A stretch of DNA of 37,512 bases from an uncultured Eubacteriales bacterium (GTDB lineage Bacteria; Bacillota; Clostridia; Christensenellales; Borkfalkiaceae), in NCBI GenBank assembly GCA_949745625.1, contig CATJZR010000084.1:1-37512 (forward strand), given 5' to 3'. Below the pieces are notes generated by a model that worked only from the letters and a program-made list of their open reading frames with translations, had not been told where the DNA came from and did no database searches. Both the position numbers and the translations under genes were made by a program. Shown here one piece after another: positions 1 to 8,187 of the stretch (position 1 is its first letter; each line of letters starts with the position of its first letter).

Positions 1-87
1 ATTATGATACCCGAAGTATAAACCCGAAACCACTTTTTATCGGCTTGACGGTGTTCGGATAATTAACATTATCTATCTAAAAATTAT

Positions 88-116
88 TTGACAAACAAAT
101 ATAATTTAATTAAAAT
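88..116 (+). promoter_or_regulatory. SigA-type promoter of the marR-ABC exporter operon
   Basis: TTGACA lies at 88-93 and TAAAAT at 111-116 with a 17-bp spacer, which is close to the vegetative consensus. The predicted start of transcription is near 123, inside the palindrome described separately, so a bound regulator would block this promoter. Confidence 0.75.
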
Positions 117-154
117 TATTTCGATTTCAAACTATTTGAGGTCGAAATAATTTT
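112..154. promoter_or_regulatory. Palindromic operator, probably for the MarR regulator
   Basis: Perfect 13-bp arms AAAATTATTTCGA (112-124) and TCGAAATAATTTT (142-154) flank an inner 5-bp inverted repeat TCAAA/TTTGA (127-131/135-139). The element covers the -10 box, the predicted transcription start and the GAGG motif at 138-141. MarR proteins bind such palindromes as dimers and commonly repress their own operon. Because transcription should begin near 123, most of the left arm would not be in the RNA, which favours a DNA operator over an RNA hairpin. Confidence 0.65.
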
Positions 155-167
155 TTTGAGCGTAAAA

Positions 168-614
168 ATGGAAAACAAAAGACTTTATGGGCTGTTGTCC
201 TGTCTGCATAGGAAGATGAGCAGGGAAAATATTAAACTTTTTTCGGAATACGGTATCACACCTGTTCAGATGCATGCTATGGTGTTTATTCACTGCCAAA
301 CACGCGACGGTAAAAGCGTATGCCAAAGAGATATTGAAAAGCAGACCAATCTGCGTCCTTCCGCAATTTCAACTATGATTACAAACCTTGAAAAAAGCGG
401 ATTGATAACGCGTATAGTTTCAGAAAGTGACGCGCGCTCCAAGTACGTTATGTTGACAGAAAAAGGACTTGACGCTTGTTTGAAAAATAAAGAGCTTATA
501 GAAAAATGCGACGGCGTTGTACAATCTGCGCTGACTGAGGAAGAACAGGAAACATTTAAAGCTCTTTTGCGCAAAATTATGGCTGAATCGGAAAAAGAGG
601 TTAAAAATGATTAA
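168..614 (+). CDS. MarR-family transcriptional regulator
   Basis: A winged-helix regulator of about 148 residues, the usual MarR length. The recognition region falls around residues 55-85 (SVCQRDIEKQTNLRPSAIS, then TMITNLEKSGLI) and the wing carries the typical D-x-R pattern (ESDARSKYVMLTEKG). Helices at both ends would form the dimer interface. It is first in an operon with two ABC exporter half-transporters, overlapping the next gene by 8 nt, so it probably senses a toxic compound and derepresses the pump. The start is uncertain: ATG at 168 is taken, with GAG at 158-160 as a weak SD, but an in-frame TTG at 156 lies 14 nt after GAGG and would add four residues. The ligand cannot be predicted. 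Confidence 0.88.
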   Translation: MENKRLYGLLSCLHRKMSRENIKLFSEYGITPVQMHAMVFIHCQTRDGKSVCQRDIEKQTNLRPSAISTMITNLEKSGLITRIVSESDARSKYVMLTEKGLDACLKNKELIEKCDGVVQSALTEEEQETFKALLRKIMAESEKEVKND

Positions 615-2376
615 AACTTTATTAAAAAGTGTGCGCGAATATAAGCGTGCGTCTATACTTTGTCCGCTTGTAATGGTTGGTGAGGCGGTAATGGAAATTA
701 TAATTCCGTTTTTAATGACGTTTATCGTTAAGGAATTGGAAGACCTCGCTACCGGTAAAACACAAGCAGCCGACAGCGGGCGTATAGCTTTGTTTGCTTC
801 TCTTATGATTGTTTGCGCCTTTCTTGCGCTATTATGCGGCGCTTGGGGCGGCAAGCTTGCTGCGAAAGCCAGCTGCGGGTTTGCACACAATTTAAGGGAA
901 GACATGTACAATAATCTACAAACCTATTCGTTTGCTAATATCGATAACTTTTCTACTGCAAGCCTGATTACCCGTATTACTACCGACGTCAACAACATAC
1001 AGAATGCTTATCAGATGAGTATAAGAATGTTGGTACGCGCTCCCGTAATGTTTATTACTGCCATAATAATGGGCGTAATTATCGAGCCTGTGATTGCTGC
1101 AGTATTCGGCGGCGCTGCTATATTTCTCGGAATAGTGGTATCTATATGTATATTTAAGGTTTTGCCGTATTTCAGAACAATGTTCAGAAAGTACGACGAT
1201 TTGAATGCAGTCGTGCAGGAGGACTTGACGGCTATCCGTGTGGTTAAGTCGTACGTAAGGGAAGACAGAGAAATTTCAAAAATGAAAAAGGCGAGCGGCG
1301 AGGTTTATAAATACTCGGTAAAAGCCGAAAGAATAATGACCGCCATGATGCCTTGCGTCACCATGACTATGTTTATAGTAAATATAATCATACTGACGAT
1401 GGGCGCTAATATGACGATAGGCAATATCGCCGGAAGCGTAAGCCCTTCTAAATTGCAAACCTTGATTCAGTACTCTGCGCAGATTTTATCTGGCGTAATG
1501 ATGGTGGCAATGTGCCTAAACTTTATCTCGCTTTCAAAGGGAAGCGCGGACAGAATTTGTGAAGTGCTCAATGAAAAGACAACGCTTCCCAAACCCCAAA
1601 ATCCTGTGTTTGAGGTTAAGAACGGTGCTGTCGATTTTAACGGAGTAAGCTTTGCATATATGCAGAAAGCCGACGAAAAGGTTTTAAAGAATATCGATAT
1701 ACATATTGCCGAGGGGGAAACGGTCGGCATAATCGGTGCTACGGGTTCTGGAAAAACCTCGCTTGTTTCGTTAATACCGCGTCTGTACGACGTTTCAGAA
1801 GGAAGCGTAACCGTAGGTGGCGTTGACGTGCGTGACTACGAAATGGATACTCTCAGAAACAACGTGGCAATGGTATTGCAGAAAAACGTGCTTTTTTCGG
1901 GCTCTATTGCGGAAAATCTGCGCTGGGGTGATGAGGGCGCCACTGAAGAGGATTTGCGCTTTGCCGCTAAGCAGGCTTGCGCAGAAGAGTTTATCGGCGC
2001 GTTGCCGGGCGGATTTGATTACGATTTGGGGCAGGGCGGCGTGAATGTTTCAGGCGGACAGAAACAGAGACTGTGTATTGCCAGAGCTATGCTTAAAAAG
2101 CCAAAGATTATAATTTTCGACGATTCGACTTCGGCAGTTGATACTAAGACGGACGCATCTATCCGCGCCGCATTAAAGCGTTATGCGCCGCAGACGACTA
2201 AAATAATTATTGCCCAACGCATTGCCTCCGTGCAGGACGCGGATAAAATTATCGTGCTTGACGAGGGCGCGGTATCGGGCATAGGCACGCATAGCGAACT
2301 TTTGAAAAACAACGCCATTTACCGCGACGTGTATTTGTCGCAAATAAAAAGCGGCGGAGAAAAGGCGGCGGTATAA
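607..2376 (+). CDS. ABC exporter half-transporter with degenerate catalytic site (heterodimer subunit 1)
   Basis: This 589-residue protein fuses a six-helix transmembrane domain (about residues 15-310) to a nucleotide-binding domain (about 335-580). Walker A is GATGSGKTS, the signature is VSGGQKQR, and Walker B reads IIIFDDSTSAVD: the catalytic Glu after the Walker B Asp is replaced by Asp. That change is typical of the degenerate half of heterodimeric multidrug exporters such as BmrC of BmrCD and TM287 of TM287/288. An SD AGAGG lies 6 nt before the ATG. It overlaps marR by 8 nt, and its stop overlaps the next start by 1 nt, so the two halves should be made in equal amounts. Drug or peptide efflux is inferred from the family and the MarR partner; the substrate is unknown. 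Confidence 0.9.
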   Translation: MIKTLLKSVREYKRASILCPLVMVGEAVMEIIIPFLMTFIVKELEDLATGKTQAADSGRIALFASLMIVCAFLALLCGAWGGKLAAKASCGFAHNLREDMYNNLQTYSFANIDNFSTASLITRITTDVNNIQNAYQMSIRMLVRAPVMFITAIIMGVIIEPVIAAVFGGAAIFLGIVVSICIFKVLPYFRTMFRKYDDLNAVVQEDLTAIRVVKSYVREDREISKMKKASGEVYKYSVKAERIMTAMMPCVTMTMFIVNIIILTMGANMTIGNIAGSVSPSKLQTLIQYSAQILSGVMMVAMCLNFISLSKGSADRICEVLNEKTTLPKPQNPVFEVKNGAVDFNGVSFAYMQKADEKVLKNIDIHIAEGETVGIIGATGSGKTSLVSLIPRLYDVSEGSVTVGGVDVRDYEMDTLRNNVAMVLQKNVLFSGSIAENLRWGDEGATEEDLRFAAKQACAEEFIGALPGGFDYDLGQGGVNVSGGQKQRLCIARAMLKKPKIIIFDDSTSAVDTKTDASIRAALKRYAPQTTKIIIAQRIASVQDADKIIVLDEGAVSGIGTHSELLKNNAIYRDVYLSQIKSGGEKAAV

Positions 2377-4292
2377 TGAACGGTGTAAAAAGCAGGCGCG
2401 CCCAAGCGCCGTTAAAGACATTCGGCAGATTGTTGAAGTATGCGTTTTCGAGAAATAAAGTCGCAACTGCCTTCGTGGTGCTGTTCGTGCTTTTGTCTTC
2501 GGTTGCAAGCGTTACGGCGGCTTCGAGAATTTCCGAAATAATTACTAAGCTATTGGTTTACAGACCTGAAAATCATTCCGCATTTATAGAAACGGAAATG
2601 CCTTTAATCTATTTGAATATAATCATTATGGGTGGCATTTATTTCGTGGGTGCGGCTTCGTCGTTTGCGTATAACATCATCATGATGTATATTGCTCAGG
2701 GAACGCTTAAAAAAATGCGTAACGAAATGTTCGAAAAGATGCAGTATCTGCCCCTGAAATATTTCGACGGGCACACTCACGGCGATTTAATGAGCCTTTA
2801 TACCAACGATGTGGATACTATGCGTCAGCTTTTAACTCAAACGATTCCGCAAATTATTTCCTCCGCAATAACTATAATAGCGGTGTTTGCGTTTATGGTT
2901 ACTTATAGTGTTACCCTGCTTTTTGTCGTGCTGCTGGTTCTTACGGCGGTAATCTTGTTTACAAAATTTATAGGCGGGCGTTCTGCAAAAAATTACGTAA
3001 TCAATCAAAAGGCTTTAGGCGCGTTAAACGGTTATATCGAAGAAATGACGGAGGGGCAGAAAGTTATTAAGGTTTTCTGTCACGAGCAGAAGGCGCGTGA
3101 AGGCTTCAAGACACTCAACGACAAACTTAACGATGCGGGTAGCAAGGCAAATACTTACGCATTCATTCTCGGTCCTATCAACAACAATCTCGGTTATATA
3201 CAGTACGTTTTGGTTGCATTCGTAGGCGTTATGATAATGGCATTCGGTAACGAAATGGGGCTACTGTCTGTTTATTGCAGTGTTCGCAATGCGGAGGAAG
3301 CAAACAGGGTAGCGGTCATGGCAGGAATGCTCGTTTCGTTTTTAATGTATTCGAGGCAGTTTAATATGCCGGTTATGCAGGTATCACAACAGTTCAACGC
3401 AATCGTAATGGCGCTTGCCGGTGCAGAGCGTATATTTGATATGGTAGACACTGTGCCGGAAGATAAGGGTGGCGAAATTACTCTTTCGTACGGCGAATAT
3501 GAACGCGATAAATGGGCGTGGAAAAAACCCGCCCGTAGCGGGTACGAGTATATCCCACTTATGGGCGATATTCGTTTTAATAACGTAGTATTCGGATACA
3601 CCGACGAAAAGGTAATATTAAAAAATATTTCCTTGTACGCAAAGCCCGGGCATAAAATTGCGTTTGTAGGCTCTACCGGGGCGGGTAAAACCACGATAAC
3701 GAATCTTATCAACCGTTTTTACGATATTCAGTCGGGCATCATCACTTACGACGGTATAGATATAAAAAGTATTAGAAAGGACGATTTGAGAAAAAGTCTT
3801 GGAATTGTCTTGCAGGATACTCATTTGTTTACAGGTACCGTAATGGATAACATACGGTACGGGCGGCTTGACGCTACCGATGAAGAATGTATCGAGGCGG
3901 CGCGGCTTGCAAATGCATATTTTTTTATTAAGCATCTTCCCGAAGGCTTTAATACGGTGATAAAGGGCGACGGGTCAAATCTTTCTCAGGGGCAGAAGCA
4001 GTTGCTTGCCATTGCCCGCGCGATGGTTTCTAAGTGCCCAGTTCTTATTCTCGACGAAGCGACCTCGTCAATCGATACGCGTACGGAAAAACTTATCGAA
4101 CAGGGTATGGATAAGCTTATGGAAGGCAGAACGGTATTTATAATTGCTCACCGACTTTCGACCGTAAGAAACAGCAACGCAATAATGGTACTGGAACACG
4201 GCGAGATAATCGAGCGCGGCGACCACGAGCAGCTGATTTCCCAAAAAGGGAAATATTATCAGCTGTACACGGGAGCATTCGAGCTTGATTAA
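2376..4292 (+). CDS. ABC exporter half-transporter with consensus catalytic site (heterodimer subunit 2)
   Basis: A 638-residue half-transporter: a six-helix ABC exporter domain, then an ATPase domain from about residue 400. Walker A is GSTGAGKTT, the signature is LSQGQKQL, and Walker B is PVLILDEATSSID with the catalytic Glu intact. It therefore supplies the catalytic Glu that subunit 1 lacks, as BmrD does for BmrC. An insert of about 45 residues between the membrane and ATPase domains, rich in charged and aromatic residues (about 360-405), also fits the YheH/BmrD/TM288 side of the pair. It starts on the last base of the upstream stop codon. No convincing terminator follows, only A/T-rich sequence before sigK. 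Confidence 0.9.
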   Translation: MNGVKSRRAQAPLKTFGRLLKYAFSRNKVATAFVVLFVLLSSVASVTAASRISEIITKLLVYRPENHSAFIETEMPLIYLNIIIMGGIYFVGAASSFAYNIIMMYIAQGTLKKMRNEMFEKMQYLPLKYFDGHTHGDLMSLYTNDVDTMRQLLTQTIPQIISSAITIIAVFAFMVTYSVTLLFVVLLVLTAVILFTKFIGGRSAKNYVINQKALGALNGYIEEMTEGQKVIKVFCHEQKAREGFKTLNDKLNDAGSKANTYAFILGPINNNLGYIQYVLVAFVGVMIMAFGNEMGLLSVYCSVRNAEEANRVAVMAGMLVSFLMYSRQFNMPVMQVSQQFNAIVMALAGAERIFDMVDTVPEDKGGEITLSYGEYERDKWAWKKPARSGYEYIPLMGDIRFNNVVFGYTDEKVILKNISLYAKPGHKIAFVGSTGAGKTTITNLINRFYDIQSGIITYDGIDIKSIRKDDLRKSLGIVLQDTHLFTGTVMDNIRYGRLDATDEECIEAARLANAYFFIKHLPEGFNTVIKGDGSNLSQGQKQLLAIARAMVSKCPVLILDEATSSIDTRTEKLIEQGMDKLMEGRTVFIIAHRLSTVRNSNAIMVLEHGEIIERGDHEQLISQKGKYYQLYTGAFELD

Positions 4293-4305
4293 TTTGAATT
4301 AATTA

Positions 4306-4336
4306 TCATAGTACAAACTGTCGAAAACATACATTA
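4306..4336 (+). promoter_or_regulatory. Sporulation (SigE/SigK-type) promoter of sigK
   Basis: TCATAGTA at 4306-4313 resembles the SigE -35 element (KTCATATT). After a 14-nt spacer, CATACATTA at 4328-4336 fits both the SigE -10 (CATACAnT) and the SigK -10 (CATAnnnTA). In Bacillus subtilis sigK is transcribed by SigE and then by SigK itself. The predicted start near 4342 leaves only about a dozen leader bases, just enough to include the AAGGGG SD. This is pattern matching, not a measured start. Confidence 0.5.
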
Positions 4337-4353
4337 CTTTTAAGGGGTTTTGT

Positions 4354-5058
4354 ATGTTTTTTGATTTTTTGGGTTTATTGTTTGGCAAAATTTTCTTTTT
4401 TACCGGTGTCGTAAAGGACGAGGGTAATTTTCCCAAACCGCTTTCTGCCGATGACGAAAAAAAGTATCTTCGCCTCGCACGGGAAGGGGATACCGAGGCC
4501 AAGGATATTTTAATAAAGCACAATATGCGTCTGGTGGCGCATATTGTAAAAAAATATACGGGAGCTGCCGAAACGGACGATCTGCTGTCGGTCGGTTCTA
4601 TCGGACTGATTAAGGCTATAAATACCTTTCAGGACGGCAAGGGCACGCAGCTTGCAACCTATACGGCGCGATGCATAGAAAACGAAATTCTAATGCTTCT
4701 GCGCGCAGGCAAAAAACATAAAAACAGCGTCTCGCTTTCCGAACCCGTCGGGGTAGATAAGGACGGAAACGAGCTAACGCTTATAGACCTGCTTTCGGAA
4801 AAAGAGGAAAGCGTTTTCGCACAGGTCGAAAAAAGCATACAGCGAGAAAAATTCGTCGCTTGCCTTAAAAGATTTTTAAGCGAGAGAGAATTCGTTATTC
4901 TGTCGCTAAGATACGGACTCGAGGACGGCGTAGCAATGCCTCAAAGAGAGGTTGCAAAAAAGCTCGGCATTTCACGTTCGTACATATCACGCATAGAAAA
5001 ACGGGCGATAGAAAAGGCGCGAGAGCGGCTGAATAAAGAAGATTTCTTCAACGATTAA
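4354..5058 (+). CDS. sigK: RNA polymerase sporulation sigma factor SigK
   Basis: A 234-residue sigma-70 family protein that directs late mother-cell transcription during endospore formation. Residues 1-20 are hydrophobic, like the pro-sequence that tethers pro-SigK to membrane until SpoIVFB cleaves it. Region 2 follows (HNMRLVAHIVKKY, LLSVGSIGLIKAINTF, LATYTARCIENEILM), and region 4 ends in the helix-turn-helix REVAKKLGISRSYISRIEKR. These match B. subtilis SigK closely in order and wording. The gene is uninterrupted: there is no skin-like element of the kind that splits sigK in B. subtilis and Clostridioides difficile. SD AAGGGG (4342-4347) lies 6 nt before the ATG. It is monocistronic, followed by a strong terminator. 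Confidence 0.93.
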   Translation: MFFDFLGLLFGKIFFFTGVVKDEGNFPKPLSADDEKKYLRLAREGDTEAKDILIKHNMRLVAHIVKKYTGAAETDDLLSVGSIGLIKAINTFQDGKGTQLATYTARCIENEILMLLRAGKKHKNSVSLSEPVGVDKDGNELTLIDLLSEKEESVFAQVEKSIQREKFVACLKRFLSEREFVILSLRYGLEDGVAMPQREVAKKLGISRSYISRIEKRAIEKARERLNKEDFFND

Positions 5059-5064
5059 ATTTTG

Positions 5065-5095
5065 AAACGGTTTATCTCGGCATAAACCGTTTTTT
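5065..5095 (+). terminator. Intrinsic terminator after sigK
   Basis: An 11-bp perfect stem (AAACGGTTTAT at 5065-5075, ATAAACCGTTT at 5082-5092) with a 6-nt loop runs into a T tract. It separates sigK from the tyrS promoter. Confidence 0.85.
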
Positions 5096-5097
5096 AC

Positions 5098-5126
5098 TTG
5101 CAAAATCGCGTATCAAATGCTAAAAT
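5098..5126 (+). promoter_or_regulatory. SigA-type promoter of tyrS operon
   Basis: TTGCAA (5098-5103), a 17-bp spacer and TAAAAT (5121-5126). The predicted start is near 5133, giving a leader of only about 23 nt. That leaves no room for the T-box riboswitch that often controls tyrS in Firmicutes. Confidence 0.72.
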
Positions 5127-5155
5127 CAATTTAATATATTTACGGAGATTTTGAT

Positions 5156-6349
5156 ATGGCAAATGTTATGGATACCCTTAGGGCAAGAGGGTTTGTAAAG
5201 CAGACGGTATACGAAGAAGATTTGTATAAGCTTTTGGACGAAGAGAGTGTAACCTTTTATACCGGATACGACCCTACTGCGGACAGTCTTCATGTGGGGC
5301 ATTTCATGCAGCTAATTGCAATGAAGCACTTGCAGGACGCGGGACACCGCCCTATAATACTGATAGGCGGAGGGACTGCTATGGTCGGCGACCCTACGGG
5401 TAAAACCGATATGCGCAAGATGATGGCGCGCGAAACCATAGACTACCACGTAAGCTGTTTTAAAAAACAGATGTCTAAGTTTATCAGCTTTAAGGGACAG
5501 AACGCCGCGATTATAGTTAACAATGCTGACTGGCTTACAAAGCTGAATTATATGGATTTTATGCGCGATATAGGTGTGCATTTTTCAGTCAACGAAATGC
5601 TTAGGGCTAAGTGTTTCGAAACGCGCCTTGAAAAGGGATTGTCTTTCCTTGAATTCAATTATATGCTTATGCAGGGCTATGATTTTTTAAGGCTGTTCAA
5701 CGATTATAACTGTAAGCTCGAGCTCGGTGGGGACGACCAGTGGTCGAATATTCTTGCGGGTGCAAATCTCATCCGCGTAAAAGAAAAAAAACCTGCGTAC
5801 GCAATGACCTTCACGCTTCTTACTACAAGCGAGGGCAAAAAAATGGGCAAGACCGAAAAGGGCGCAGTATGGCTTGACGAAACCAAGACAAGCCCCTACG
5901 AGTTTTATCAGTACTGGCGCAATATCGCCGACGCCGACACCGAAAAATGCCTTAAACTTTTGACCTTTTTGCCTCTTGACGAAATTGCAGAGCTTGTTAA
6001 GTATAACGACGAGAGAATGAACAGGGCGAAGGAAACGCTTGCTTACGAGCTGACGAAGCTCGTTCACGGCGCGGAAAAGGCGGACGAGGCGCAGTCGCAG
6101 GCTCGCGCTGCCTTCGGCGGCAGCGGAGATATGCCCGAAAAGCACGTTAAAGCCGAAAATAATTCCATAATTTCCGTGCTTGTCGCTGCGGGTATTTGCA
6201 CTTCTAACGGAGAAGCCCGCAGATTAATTCAGCAGGGAGGGGTATCATTGAATGATAAAAAGGTCACTGATATTAACGAAGCTGTTAATGATGGGGACAT
6301 CGTCCACAAGGGCAAAAAGGTACACGTTAAAATCATTTTTGATTTATGA
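5156..6349 (+). CDS. tyrS: Tyrosyl-tRNA synthetase
   Basis: A class I aminoacyl-tRNA synthetase of 397 residues that charges tRNA-Tyr in the cytoplasm. The HIGH-type motif is HVGH at residues 46-49 within YDPTADSLHVGH. The tyrosine-binding region has GYD and LELGGDDQWSNI, and the KMSKS loop reads KMGKT near residue 230. A C-terminal S4 RNA-binding domain (about 335-397) contains NGEARRLIQQGGVSLNDKKV. Length and domain order are normal for bacterial TyrRS. SD CGGAG is at 5143-5147. Its TGA overlaps the next ATG by 4 nt (ATGA), suggesting translational coupling. Confidence 0.96.
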   Translation: MANVMDTLRARGFVKQTVYEEDLYKLLDEESVTFYTGYDPTADSLHVGHFMQLIAMKHLQDAGHRPIILIGGGTAMVGDPTGKTDMRKMMARETIDYHVSCFKKQMSKFISFKGQNAAIIVNNADWLTKLNYMDFMRDIGVHFSVNEMLRAKCFETRLEKGLSFLEFNYMLMQGYDFLRLFNDYNCKLELGGDDQWSNILAGANLIRVKEKKPAYAMTFTLLTTSEGKKMGKTEKGAVWLDETKTSPYEFYQYWRNIADADTEKCLKLLTFLPLDEIAELVKYNDERMNRAKETLAYELTKLVHGAEKADEAQSQARAAFGGSGDMPEKHVKAENNSIISVLVAAGICTSNGEARRLIQQGGVSLNDKKVTDINEAVNDGDIVHKGKKVHVKIIFDL

Positions 6350-6846
6350 AAATTTGTATTATCGGATTTAGCGGTTCAGGTAAATCTACACTTGCAAAGT
6401 TGCTTGGTGAAAAGTATTCGCTTCCCGTTTTGCATCTTGATGCAACATTTTGGTATGGCGATTGGCAATACCGCACAAAAGAAGAGCAGAGTGAAATCGT
6501 CAAAAATTTTATGAACGAAAATTCTGATGGTTGGGTAATTGACGGGAACTACGCAAAAATATCACTTGAAAGATTTTCGCAATGCGATGCTGTTTATTTT
6601 TTGAATTATAACCGATTTGTGTGCTTTAAGCAGGCGGTAAAAAGATATAAGCAAAACAGGGGAACGGTGCGTCCTGATTGCCCGTGCTTAGAGAAGCTTG
6701 ATGCTGAGTTTGTTAGTTGGTTGCTGTTTATCGGTAGAACACATAAAAGGCGAAATATAATTAAACGGCTACTGTCTCTTTCTTCCGGAACCAAATACGT
6801 ATTCAAAAACCGAAAACAACTTGAAGAACATTTAAAAACGCTTTAA
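6346..6846 (+). CDS. P-loop NTPase, adenylate kinase-like (DNA topology modulation protein family)
   Basis: A 166-residue single-domain P-loop protein. Walker A is GFSGSGKST at residues 7-15. Then come HLDATFWYGDW and WVIDGNYAK, hallmarks of the small kinase-like family annotated as DNA topology modulation protein (FlaR-like) or AAA ATPase. The fold is related to adenylate and shikimate kinases, but a substrate has not been established for the family, and the name is historical. It overlaps tyrS by 4 nt, so it is translated with it. No membrane or signal segment is present. Confidence 0.82.
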   Translation: MKICIIGFSGSGKSTLAKLLGEKYSLPVLHLDATFWYGDWQYRTKEEQSEIVKNFMNENSDGWVIDGNYAKISLERFSQCDAVYFLNYNRFVCFKQAVKRYKQNRGTVRPDCPCLEKLDAEFVSWLLFIGRTHKRRNIIKRLLSLSSGTKYVFKNRKQLEEHLKTL

Positions 6847-6848
6847 TT

Positions 6849-7472
6849 ATGTATTTATCAATAAACGGAGAATGTGAAACTCAAAAAATTATAGAGAAAT
6901 CGCGTTTCATAACGGTATCTAAGCATATAGACGGCGAGGAAGATGCGAAGAAATTTATCGCGGATATAAGGCAAAGATTTCCCGATGCTACGCACAACTG
7001 TTACGCTTATATTGCCGACAGCTTAGGGAATTTTCTGCGCTTTTCCGACGACGGTGAACCTTCGGGCACTGCGGGTATGCCTATTTTAGAAGTAATCAAA
7101 AATAAAAAGCTTTACGAAACTGCGGTGGTCGTTACCCGTTATTTCGGCGGAATAAAGCTCGGAGCGGGCGGCTTGGTGCGCGCGTATTCGGGTTGCGCTG
7201 CAGAAAATCTCGACGCGGCGGAAAAGGCGCTATTCGAACAGTGCAGCGAGTCGCGGTATGCTGTCGACTATTCGTGCGTAGACGCTGTTATGCGATACTG
7301 CGCCGAAAGCTCGGCAACGGTTATAAACACTGAATACGGCGATGCCGTTACGTTCGTGATTGCAGTTAAACAATCGGAAGAAGCAAAATTCAATTCGGGA
7401 TTGATTGACAGGCTTAACGGAAAGGTTGAGATTATAAAGTGCAGAGAATACTTTTTCCCGTTTAAAATATAA
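6849..7472 (+). CDS. YigZ/IMPACT family protein (UPF0029)
   Basis: A 207-residue protein whose N-terminal domain shows the YigZ/IMPACT pattern: KSRFIT, THNCYAYI, SDDGEPSGTAGMPIL and the glycine-rich VVVTRYFGGIKLGAGGLVRA. A second alpha/beta domain (about 135-207) follows, as in E. coli YigZ and B. subtilis YvyE. The eukaryotic homologue IMPACT regulates translation; the bacterial role is not settled. It starts 2 nt after the kinase-like gene and is probably in the tyrS operon. There is no obvious SD just before the ATG, which fits reading by coupled ribosomes. Confidence 0.9.
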   Translation: MYLSINGECETQKIIEKSRFITVSKHIDGEEDAKKFIADIRQRFPDATHNCYAYIADSLGNFLRFSDDGEPSGTAGMPILEVIKNKKLYETAVVVTRYFGGIKLGAGGLVRAYSGCAAENLDAAEKALFEQCSESRYAVDYSCVDAVMRYCAESSATVINTEYGDAVTFVIAVKQSEEAKFNSGLIDRLNGKVEIIKCREYFFPFKI

Positions 7473-7486
7473 TTCAAGGTCGCATT

Positions 7487-8095
7487 ATGGCAGAAATAAC
7501 TTCGATAGAACCTCAGGTCAAAGATAAAAACCGCTGTAACGTCTACATTGATGGCAGATTTTATTGCGGAATTAAACTTGAAGTGGCTATTAAATATCAT
7601 TTAAAAGCGGGTATGCAGGTGGAAAAATCGCAGCTTGAAGAAATTCAGTTGGAAACCGAAAAAAGTCAGGCGGTAGATAAGGCCATGACGCATCTATCCG
7701 CAACAATGAAAACCGAACGCCAAATGCGTGATTTTCTTGTAAAAAAAGGGTATACCGAGGCTGTTTGCGATTACGTTATCGAAAAGCTGCAATATTATAA
7801 ATTTATAGACGATTACGCTTATTGCAGGGCGTACGTAAATAGCGTGCGCGGCAAAGGAAAACGCGCTATAGAGGCGGACTTATTTAAAAGAAAAGCCAGA
7901 CGCGACGCGATTGACGAAGCGTTGAACGACTTTACCGAAAATAAGGACGACGCATATTCGTTGCTTCAAAAATATATGCGCGGTAAGGAAGTAAATAAAA
8001 TCAATCTGTTAAAGGGATATAAGTACTTGCTGTCAAAAGGTTACGGCTATGACGTCGCGCAGTCTGCGGTTGAAAAATTCGGCGTTAAGGAATAA
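7487..8095 (+). CDS. recX: RecX regulatory protein
   Basis: A 202-residue protein with the three-helix repeat character of RecX (RQMRDFLVKKGY, VCDYVIEKLQYYKFIDDYAYCRAYV, LLKGYKYLLSKGYGYDVAQSAV). RecX modulates RecA filaments in homologous recombination and SOS. The N-terminal about 60 residues form the basic beta-rich segment seen in Firmicutes RecX (ITSIEPQ, YIDGRFYCGIKLEVA). Length is within the family range. A weak AAGG precedes the ATG. No recA lies in this window, so it acts in trans. Confidence 0.88.
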   Translation: MAEITSIEPQVKDKNRCNVYIDGRFYCGIKLEVAIKYHLKAGMQVEKSQLEEIQLETEKSQAVDKAMTHLSATMKTERQMRDFLVKKGYTEAVCDYVIEKLQYYKFIDDYAYCRAYVNSVRGKGKRAIEADLFKRKARRDAIDEALNDFTENKDDAYSLLQKYMRGKEVNKINLLKGYKYLLSKGYGYDVAQSAVEKFGVKE

Positions 8096-8187
8096 TATTA
8101 GCAGAAAAACCGTCGGAGGAATATAATATCAGTACCGAAGTATTCGGAATTAAAACGGGCGTCGCTCGCATCATCGAAGGGCGGGAA

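Noticed and set aside
420..911. Long minus-strand open frame opposite marR and the first ABC gene
   Set aside because: It is a shadow of well-supported plus-strand genes, with no family resemblance and no initiation signals.
5098..5155. A T-box leader for tyrS
   Set aside because: Only about 30 nt separate the promoter from the gene; there is no T-box sequence and no antiterminator.
5687..6145. Long minus-strand open frame opposite tyrS
   Set aside because: It lies fully within tyrS and shows no recognisable protein features; treated as a shadow.
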